From: Candidatus Kapaibacterium sp.
Lineage (GTDB): Bacteria > Bacteroidota > Ignavibacteria > Kapaibacteriales > UBA961
Reading direction: 5' to 3'
DNA: 7,645 nt
Assembly (NCBI GenBank): GCA_023253875.1
Contig: JALRFC010000077.1
Coordinates: 1-7,645 of the forward strand
The notes under the pieces are model-generated. The model searched no databases. It worked only from the letters and a program-made list of their open reading frames with translations, and was not told the DNA's origin. A program made the position numbers and the translations under genes. Each line of letters starts with the position of its first letter. Within the stretch, counting starts at the first letter, position 1. Of the stretch, positions 1 through 5,591 are shown piece after piece.

Positions 1-1136
1 CAATCGAAGTACAGAAAGCATATCCAATTATTGATGAATGTTTGGGTTCAACTTCACCTATTAATTTGAAAGGGGAGAATAAAGCAAATGCGATTATAGA
101 GCATGCGATGGGAAGAGATTTTGCCTATATCGGAAATGATCAAGCAGATATTCCGATTTGGAATACTGCTGCTGAGGTACTGTATGTGGGGAATAGTCCT
201 TCAATCACATCTCATATAGTGCAAACATATTCTACTGCGACAATCATCGATTTTGGTAGAACAGCGGGAATTGTAGATATAATCAAAGAAATGCGATTAT
301 ATCAATGGGTGAAAAATACACTCGTATTCATTCCTGCTTTACTTGCTCATACAGTACATATTGAGCTCTTTCTTTCGCTATTTCTGACATTTCTCGTCTT
401 TGGTTTATTGGCTTCTTCGGTCTATATAATGAATGATATACTTGATTTGCAATCTGATCGAATGCATCCGAGCAAGAACAATCGTCCATTGGCATCAGGG
501 ATACTGTCAATTCCTATCGCTTTTGGTTTATATGCCTTTTTCTTGTCTGCATCACTGATATCTGCATTCATTCTTCTCCCTCAAAATGTGATATACGTAC
601 TTTTTGTTTATTTGTTCATCACAACTTTTTACAGCATTTCAGGGAAGAAAATTGCGATAATGGATGTGATGTTACTTGCGGGGCTTTATACATTACGATT
701 GATTGCCGGAGCGCAAACCGCACAAGTTGTGTTAAGTGAGTGGCTCATGGGATTTTCCATGTTCTTCTTTCTCAGTTTGGCTTTCGTAAAACGATATTCC
801 GAGTTACTTACTCGAAAAGATGAAGTGCAAATCTTGCCCGGTAGAGGATATGGCGCAAAAGACGCCATTATGCTTCTTGCAGCGGGCTTATCTTCCTCAA
901 TGCTCGCAATCTTGGTTCTTGCACTCTATATCAATAGTGATGCTGTAATCAAGCTCTATCAAAATCCATCATATCTGTGGATGATATGTCCGGCAATTCT
1001 CATGTGGCTCTTAAAAATGTGGCTTCTTGCACATAGAGGTGAAATGCATGATGATCCAATCATAAGCATGGCAAAAACTCCAATGACATATATTGTGTTG
1101 ATACTCATCAGCTGTACCATTTGGTTTGCAATGTAA
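1..1136 (+). CDS. HAD-UbiA fusion, decaprenyl-phosphate phosphoribosyltransferase-like (5' end outside window)
   Basis: The frame is open from the left edge (first full codon at base 3), so this is the 3' part of a longer gene; the TTG at 42 is not a convincing start. The first ~60 residues are the end of a HAD hydrolase domain: motif III Lys in NLKGENKA (about 66-89) and motif IV YIGNDQADIPIW (about 126-161). The nucleophile Asp must lie upstream. From about 270 a UbiA prenyltransferase follows, with multiple hydrophobic helices. Its first Asp-rich motif is NDILDLQSD, followed by RPLASG (432-500). The second conserved region is DVMLLAGLYTLRLIAG (663-710), then VKRYSE and RGEMHDDPI near the end. 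These features resemble DPPR synthase (mycobacterial UbiA/Rv3806c), which joins PRPP to decaprenyl phosphate at the membrane. The HAD part could remove the 5-phosphate; that is inference. The dprE1-like gene 8 nt downstream supports this role. Family confidence is high; exact lipid and sugar are unproven. Confidence 0.88.
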   Translation, partial: IEVQKAYPIIDECLGSTSPINLKGENKANAIIEHAMGRDFAYIGNDQADIPIWNTAAEVLYVGNSPSITSHIVQTYSTATIIDFGRTAGIVDIIKEMRLYQWVKNTLVFIPALLAHTVHIELFLSLFLTFLVFGLLASSVYIMNDILDLQSDRMHPSKNNRPLASGILSIPIAFGLYAFFLSASLISAFILLPQNVIYVLFVYLFITTFYSISGKKIAIMDVMLLAGLYTLRLIAGAQTAQVVLSEWLMGFSMFFFLSLAFVKRYSELLTRKDEVQILPGRGYGAKDAIMLLAAGLSSSMLAILVLALYINSDAVIKLYQNPSYLWMICPAILMWLLKMWLLAHRGEMHDDPIISMAKTPMTYIVLILISCTIWFAM

Positions 1137-1144
1137 GAAGCTAT

Positions 1145-2443
1145 ATGAATTCATTTGGTTATTATCCTGAATCACATCCTCAATCTTGTCAATATATATC
1201 ATGGCAAGATCAGCTTCCTCACATTATACAGTCAGTTGATTATCCGTATTTACCCATTGGAATGAGAAGAAGTTATGGAGATTCATGTCTGAATAATGAT
1301 GGCGCACTATTGATAATGACAGGACTGAATAAAATAATGTCATTTGACAGAAATCGGGGAGTATTGATATGTGAAGCGGGTATAACTTTTCAAGAGATAT
1401 TGTCCATCATTGTTCCTGAGGGATTTTTCCTCCCGGTGACGCCCGGCACTCAATACATTACTGTCGGTGGAGCGATCGCAAATGATATTCATGGAAAAAA
1501 TCATCATAAAGCTGGATCATTTGGAAATCATGTTCGAAGTTTTGGATTGATTCGATCAGATCTAGATGAGATACTTATTTGTTCTGAGCGTGAGAATCAT
1601 GAAATGTTTCATGCAACCATTGGTGGATTAGGATTGACAGGTATCATTGCATGGGCTGAGATTTCACTCATTACGATTTCATCGTGTATGATTCAATCGA
1701 GGACTGAACAATTTCATGGATTTGAGGAATATCTTGCTATCTCAAAAAGGCAAGAAACAGAATGTGATTATAGCGTCTCATGGTTCGATTGTTTCTCAGG
1801 AGATTCACAAAGACTGAGAGGTCTATACACGAGTGGGAATTTCACGGAATCTGACAATGAAGAAGCACCCGATACTACAATTGCAATACCGATTCATGCA
1901 CCTGAAATTCTACTCAATCGATCCACTATTGCAGTATTCAATGAATTGTATTTTCGAAAGCAGTTGAAGAAAGTACAGCAATCCATCATGCATTATACTC
2001 CGTTTTTTTATCCATTGGATGCAATCAGCGATTGGAATAAATTATATGGGAAAAGAGGATTTCTTCAATATCAATGTGTGATTCCATTCGAGCATGCTCG
2101 AGATGTGATTAGTGAAATGCTCGGTTTGATGAAAAAGAAACGTATGGGTTCTTTTTTGGTTGTGCTGAAATCATTTGGTGAGATTCAATCGAAGGGTATA
2201 TTGTCATTTCCGATGCCCGGCTTGACGCTTGCAATGGATTTCCCCATGCGTGGAATGGAGACTTTGACTGTACTCAATCAATTCGATGATATAGTATCAA
2301 TGGCCGGAGGGAGAGTCTATCCTGCAAAAGATGCTAGAATGAGTTCTGAATATTTCAGAAAATGGTATCCCGGCTATGAATTGATGCAAAGAATCAAAGA
2401 TCCGAAAATTGAGTCAACATTTTGGAACCGAATGATGCGATGA
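1145..2443 (+). CDS. dprE1: DprE1-like decaprenylphosphoryl-beta-D-ribose 2'-oxidase (FAD oxidoreductase)
   Basis: The product is a 432-residue FAD-linked oxidase. DprE1 oxidises the 2'-OH of polyprenyl-phosphoryl ribose, the first half of epimerisation to the arabinose donor; DprE2 completes it. Matches to mycobacterial DprE1 from memory run along the whole length: SYGD near residue 43, PGT...TVGGAIANDIHGKNHH..GSFGNHVRS (about 100-131, with His116 and Lys118 equivalent to His132 and Lys134), GLTGI, SWFD, FYPLD, GFLQYQ, LSFPMPG..DFPM (about 353-368) and VYPAKDAR with Lys395 equivalent to Lys418. I chose ATG 1145 because MNSFGYYP aligns with the usual WGRYP-type N-terminus and AAGAAG lies just upstream; an in-frame TTG at 1121 overlapping the previous gene is less likely. 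Two oddities: Ala363 replaces Cys387, the benzothiazinone-reactive residue, and Arg replaces a Gly in the FAD loop before RSYGD. It is cotranscribed with the HAD-UbiA gene. Confidence 0.93.
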   Translation: MNSFGYYPESHPQSCQYISWQDQLPHIIQSVDYPYLPIGMRRSYGDSCLNNDGALLIMTGLNKIMSFDRNRGVLICEAGITFQEILSIIVPEGFFLPVTPGTQYITVGGAIANDIHGKNHHKAGSFGNHVRSFGLIRSDLDEILICSERENHEMFHATIGGLGLTGIIAWAEISLITISSCMIQSRTEQFHGFEEYLAISKRQETECDYSVSWFDCFSGDSQRLRGLYTSGNFTESDNEEAPDTTIAIPIHAPEILLNRSTIAVFNELYFRKQLKKVQQSIMHYTPFFYPLDAISDWNKLYGKRGFLQYQCVIPFEHARDVISEMLGLMKKKRMGSFLVVLKSFGEIQSKGILSFPMPGLTLAMDFPMRGMETLTVLNQFDDIVSMAGGRVYPAKDARMSSEYFRKWYPGYELMQRIKDPKIESTFWNRMMR

Positions 2444-2458
2444 TCATTCGATGTTTTT
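2429..2458 (+). terminator. Intrinsic terminator overlapping both convergent stop codons
   Basis: CGAATGAT (2429-2436) and ATCATTCG (2443-2450) form a perfect 8-bp stem with a 6-nt loop, followed by ATG and TTTTT (2454-2458) and more T-rich sequence. The stem holds the last codons and TGA stop of dprE1, and also the stop codon of topA on the other strand. The T-run is the complement of Lys codons in the TopA tail. On the - strand no T-run follows the hairpin, so it should work mainly for the + strand operon. The stem has only three G-C pairs, so efficiency is uncertain. Confidence 0.6.
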
Positions 2459-4894
2459 CTTGACAGTTTTCTTTGTAGGAGCTTTTTTTGCAGTTGCTTT
2501 CTTCGTGGTTGCTTTTTTGACTTTTGGTTTTTCCGTAGTCAATGTGCTTTTCGTTTCCTTTTTCTTTGCAGCTGCTTTTGATTTAGGAGCCACCTTCTGC
2601 AAAGTTTTTCCTTGTTCTTCGGCGAATGTATTGCATTGCTCAAGTGTCAAAGTATTGGGGTCTGTTCCTTTCGGAATTTTTACATTGCTTTTGCCAAAGC
2701 TGATATAGGGTCCAAAACGACCATTCACTATGGTCACTTCAGGCTGTTCCGGAAATGCCTTGATTAATCGTGATGCTTGTAATTCTCTTTTTTGAATGAT
2801 CAACTCTATTGCTCTCTCGAGTTCAATAGTATAGGGATCGTCTTCGGGTTTTAGAGAAGTGAATACCGAATTATGAACGATATAAGGACCAAATCTTCCT
2901 ATTCCCACCTTGACATCTTTTTCTTCAAAGAGTCCTAGAGATCGTGGCAATTTGAAAAGATCCAATGCCTCTTCCAATGAAATGGTAGCAATGGATTGAT
3001 GTTGTTTCAGACTAGCAAATTTTGGTGGAATCTCAGCGCCAATTTCACCGATTTGAACGGCTGAACCAAAGCGCGTAAGCGTTGCATAGACAGTTAATCC
3101 TGTATTGGGATCAATACCAAGTTCTCTTGCGCTTGAAGCTCGCTTTTGAGGTCCGGTCATGATCTTGGTTACTTCCGAATGAAATGGTGTATAAAATGAT
3201 TCGAGCATTTTATTCCATTCCAATTCTCCTCTTGCGATTTCATCGAATTGTTCTTCGACATTTGCCGTGAAATTGTAATCAACGATATTTCCAAAGTTCT
3301 CAACCAAGAAATCATTTACGATCATACCAATATCGGTTGGGAAGAGTTTTGCTTTTTCAGCTCCATGATTTTCAGATAATGTTTCTTTTGAAATCACACC
3401 GGATTGTAAAGTCAATGAAACATATTCTCTCTTTTTTCCATCTCGATTATCTTTAATTACATAATTGCGTTTCTGAATCGTGGAAATTGTCGGCGCATAT
3501 GTACTTGGTCTGCCGATTCCGAGTTCTTCAAGTTTTTTTACGAGACTTGCTTCCGTGTATCTTGCAGGTGGCTTGGAATAGCGCTGTACAGCCTTTATGG
3601 ATTCATTTAGTAGATGTTCGCCTTGTGATATTGCAGGTAATCTCTTTGAATCTTCTTGATCTGATTCTTCATCCTGAGATTCGGAATATACCGCCAAAAA
3701 ACCATCGAATTTGATCACTTCGCCTGTAGCAATAAACATATGCTTGGACTTTGGATCAATCTCAATTGAAATAGTGGTCTTTTCCAATATTGCATCAGCC
3801 ATTTGTGATGCGATCGCTCTCTTTCTGATGAGATCATACAGTCTTGCTTCATCTTTGGAAAGAGAGGGAAGTGTAGCTGAAAAATCTGTTGGCCTGATAG
3901 CTTCATGTGCCTCTTGTGCATTGCTTGATTTGTTTTGATATTTTCTTGTCTGCACATATTCTTTTCCAAAGCTCTTTTCGATTTCTCCGGCGCATAAAAC
4001 AATGGCATCATCGGACAAATTGACGGAATCCGTTCTCATATACGTGATATGTCCTGCCTCATAGAGAATCTGCGCTATCCGCATTGTACGATCTATTGAG
4101 AAGCCAATTTTTCTACTAGCCTCTTGCTGTAGTGTTGAAGTTGTGAATGGGGGTGATGGGGATTTCTTTCCCGGTTTTGTTTCAACAGAACGTACTGCAT
4201 ATTGAGCATGAGTGCAATGCTTCAAAAATGCTTCTGCATCTGCTTCATGATCAAACTTGGTTGATAATTCAGCTTGAAAAGGAATTGGTTCTTTTTCAGA
4301 GAGAAAAATGCCATTTACTTTAAAACTTGATTGTGCATTGAATTCTTGAATCTCTCTTTCTCTTTCAACGATGATTCTAACGGCAACAGATTGCACTCTT
4401 CCGGCAGAAAGAGATGGTCGTACTTTTCGCCATAGAATCGGTGATAATTCAAAACCCACAAGGCGATCAAGCACTCTTCGTGCTTGCTGTGCATTGACCA
4501 AGTCATAATCAATTTCTCTTGGTTGTTCAATAGCTTTCAGGATTGCTTTTTTTGTCACTTCATGATAGACAAAACGTTTCGAATTATGAGGAGTAAGTCC
4601 AAGTTCTTCATACAAATGCCAAGCAATAGCTTCGCCTTCTCGGTCTTCATCAGTAGCAAGCCAAATTGTATCTGCTTTTTTTGCAAGTTTTTTTAAATCA
4701 TTAACAACTTGTTCTTTGGCTTCGGAGACAATGTATTTAGGAGAAAAACCATGCTCAACATCAATGGCATCATTTCCTTTGGCAAGATCTCGGATATGTC
4801 CCATGGAGGCTTTGACTACAAAGTCCTTTCCAAGATAACCTTCAATTGTTTTGGCTTTTGCCGGAGATTCAACGATGACTAGATGTTTTGGCAT
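2444..4894 (-). CDS. topA: DNA topoisomerase I (type IA), Lys-rich tail, no zinc ribbons
   Basis: The 816-residue product relaxes negatively supercoiled DNA by single-strand cleavage and passage. The TOPRIM domain is at the N-terminus: VIVESPAKA with Glu9, and ATDEDREGE with Asp82, Asp84 and Glu86 as metal ligands. The catalytic Tyr285 sits in GHITYMRTDS with Arg287 next to it. Other core motifs are NAQQARRVLDRLVG (134-147), SAGRVQSVAVR (163-173), EAHEAIRPT (328-336) and LEELGIGRPSTYA (455-467). After about residue 585 come Toprim_C-type repeats (for example GRFGPYIVHN at 666-675 and GRFGPYISFG at 725-734), then a basic tail from about 761 with KKATT/KKATA/KKAPT repeats. There are only three Cys and no CxxC, so the zinc ribbons of E. 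coli TopA are absent, as in many Bacteroidota. It starts at ATG 4894, 14 nt after the Fur-family gene, with which it probably shares a transcript. Its stop abuts that of dprE1. Confidence 0.98.
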   Translation of the reverse strand: MPKHLVIVESPAKAKTIEGYLGKDFVVKASMGHIRDLAKGNDAIDVEHGFSPKYIVSEAKEQVVNDLKKLAKKADTIWLATDEDREGEAIAWHLYEELGLTPHNSKRFVYHEVTKKAILKAIEQPREIDYDLVNAQQARRVLDRLVGFELSPILWRKVRPSLSAGRVQSVAVRIIVEREREIQEFNAQSSFKVNGIFLSEKEPIPFQAELSTKFDHEADAEAFLKHCTHAQYAVRSVETKPGKKSPSPPFTTSTLQQEASRKIGFSIDRTMRIAQILYEAGHITYMRTDSVNLSDDAIVLCAGEIEKSFGKEYVQTRKYQNKSSNAQEAHEAIRPTDFSATLPSLSKDEARLYDLIRKRAIASQMADAILEKTTISIEIDPKSKHMFIATGEVIKFDGFLAVYSESQDEESDQEDSKRLPAISQGEHLLNESIKAVQRYSKPPARYTEASLVKKLEELGIGRPSTYAPTISTIQKRNYVIKDNRDGKKREYVSLTLQSGVISKETLSENHGAEKAKLFPTDIGMIVNDFLVENFGNIVDYNFTANVEEQFDEIARGELEWNKMLESFYTPFHSEVTKIMTGPQKRASSARELGIDPNTGLTVYATLTRFGSAVQIGEIGAEIPPKFASLKQHQSIATISLEEALDLFKLPRSLGLFEEKDVKVGIGRFGPYIVHNSVFTSLKPEDDPYTIELERAIELIIQKRELQASRLIKAFPEQPEVTIVNGRFGPYISFGKSNVKIPKGTDPNTLTLEQCNTFAEEQGKTLQKVAPKSKAAAKKKETKSTLTTEKPKVKKATTKKATAKKAPTKKTVKKNIE

Positions 4895-4908
4895 GGATAC
4901 TTCTTCGT

Positions 4909-5370
4909 TTATTTATTGTATTGACAAGTATTGATGTCTTTGCATACCCCAAAGATTTGCAAAGAGTGTTTCATGGGTGTAAAGTCAAATTGTGAACAAA
5001 CTTCATTCTCAATTGTATTCATATGTTCAACATTGAATTCGATGATATGTCCGCATTCCACACAGATGAGATGATCATGGTTTGGTTTTCTTGAGGATAG
5101 CTCAAAATGTGCACTTTCTCCTTGAAAACGATGTTTCATGAGAATTCCGCACTTGGTAAGTAGATCAAGTGTTGAATAAATGGTGGCTCTTGAAATTCTA
5201 GATCCTTTTGCATTAATGTGAATATAGAGTTCATCTGCACTGAAATGTCTATCCAATAATGCTATCTGCTCCAAAACCAGAAAGCGTTCTTGCGTATTTC
5301 TGTACATTTTTTGCTTCAAAAAATCGGCAAACTCTTTCTTCAATTGGTCTATAGAAACGGGCCCGGCCAT
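4909..5370 (-). CDS. Fur-family metal-responsive transcriptional regulator
   Basis: The 153-residue product (from ATG 5370) has the normal length and layout of the Fur family. It has an N-terminal winged helix with RNTQERFLVLEQI and the recognition-helix sequence SRATIYSTLDLL (59-70). A dimerisation domain follows, with HDHLICVECGHIIEF (98-112). Likely structural zinc ligands are Cys103/Cys106 and Cys143/Cys149; the second pair is spaced CX5C. Likely regulatory ligands are His42, Glu90, His98, His100, Glu111 and His135. Glu111 stands where PerR has its peroxide-sensing Asp104, which argues for a Fur- or Zur-type sensor rather than a classical PerR; the metal cannot be told from sequence. The frame is open upstream (ATG 5388, ATG 5457, TTG 5466), but the extension is hydrophobic and unlike the family. 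A promoter-like element and palindrome lie there instead. The gene leads topA and is divergent from speA; autoregulation is plausible. Confidence 0.92.
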   Translation of the reverse strand: MAGPVSIDQLKKEFADFLKQKMYRNTQERFLVLEQIALLDRHFSADELYIHINAKGSRISRATIYSTLDLLTKCGILMKHRFQGESAHFELSSRKPNHDHLICVECGHIIEFNVEHMNTIENEVCSQFDFTPMKHSLQIFGVCKDINTCQYNK

Positions 5371-5399
5371 TATACCACTTATAAGCATGAAACATGTCA

Positions 5400-5422
5400 A
5401 TTGGAGTCGTATATACTCCAAT
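5400..5422. promoter_or_regulatory. Candidate operator: 8-7-8 palindrome upstream of the Fur-family gene
   Basis: ATTGGAGT (5400-5407) and ACTCCAAT (5415-5422) are perfect inverted arms around a 7-nt spacer. The site ends 29 nt before the chosen regulator start and begins about 2 nt after the transcription start predicted from the - strand promoter, a typical repressor position. The size (23 bp) suits a Fur-family dimer site. The sequence does not match the classical Fur box, so assigning it to this regulator is inference. Confidence 0.5.
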
Positions 5423-5430
5423 AGCCGGTC

Positions 5431-5460
5431 AATATACACAATTTTTAATATGACCATCAA
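5431..5460 (-). promoter_or_regulatory. Sigma70-like promoter for the Fur-family regulator-topA operon
   Basis: On the - strand TTGATG (5460-5455) and TATATT (5436-5431) are separated by 18 nt, matching 4/6 and 5/6 bases of the -35 and -10 consensus. The start would fall near 5424, giving a leader of about 54 nt to ATG 5370 and placing the palindrome at about +2 to +24. If the host uses the Bacteroidota primary sigma, which prefers TAnnTTTG, this assignment weakens. Confidence 0.4.
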
Positions 5461-5478
5461 ATGCAATACCTCCTGATT

Positions 5479-5583
5479 TTACTCCGAAAGTCTGCTCTAA
5501 TTGGTGAAACAAGCGTATTTTTGCCCATGATTTCATTTGTATATCATACTGAAGTTTTTTCTGATTTACCACCTTCGGAGTAA
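5479..5583. repeat. 10-bp inverted repeat pairing with the speA Shine-Dalgarno region
   Basis: TTACTCCGAA (5479-5488) is the exact reverse complement of TTCGGAGTAA (5574-5583), with 85 nt between. The right arm contains the speA GGAG ribosome-binding site. The same right arm can instead fold locally, since GGAGT (5577-5581) and ACTCC (5583-5587) are separated by one base. The arms share the GGAGT/ACTCC core of the 5400-5422 palindrome, so they may be protein half-sites rather than RNA structure. Confidence 0.5.
5516..5523 (+). promoter_or_regulatory. Possible Bacteroidota-type -7 element for speA
   Basis: TATTTTTG is an exact match to TAnnTTTG, the -7 consensus of the Bacteroidota primary sigma factor. 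It would give a speA leader of about 60 nt. The upstream -33 element is poor (TCTG at 5491-5494 has one mismatch to TTTG), and an 8-base motif with two free positions in AT-rich DNA is weak evidence. Confidence 0.3.
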
Positions 5584-5591
5584 CTCCATTG
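5577..5591 (+). promoter_or_regulatory. Shine-Dalgarno site and TTG start of speA
   Basis: GGAG (5577-5580) lies 8 nt before the TTG at 5589. No ATG or GTG occurs in frame between the upstream stop TGA (5562-5564) and this TTG, and translation from it gives the family-typical N-terminus (M)RKWRIEDALELYNVNGWG. This decides the start. Confidence 0.8.

Noticed and set aside
42..44. TTG at 42 as the start of the HAD-UbiA gene
   Set aside because: The frame is open to the left edge and the residues before and after it continue a HAD domain whose catalytic Asp must be upstream.
1121..1144. TTG 1121 as dprE1 start, overlapping the previous gene
   Set aside because: ATG 1145 gives the family-typical N-terminus and has a purine-rich sequence before it.
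2451..2708. + strand reading frame encoding a Phe/Val-rich 'membrane' peptide
   Set aside because: It is the antisense of the TopA Lys-rich tail; AAA/AAG codons read backwards give Phe-rich peptide. No similarity to a real protein is seen.
3715..4011. - strand frame inside topA
   Set aside because: It lies wholly within the well-supported topA coding region in another frame; a shadow.
5369..5400. TTGACA ... TATAAT on the - strand before the Fur-family ATG
   Set aside because: The spacing is 20 nt and the start would fall inside the gene, after ATG 5370. The pair at 5460-5431 is better placed.
5530..5560. Weak GTAT/ATAC hairpin followed by T-run in the speA leader as an attenuator terminator
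   Set aside because: The stem is only 4 bp with no G-C-rich core; too weak to support.
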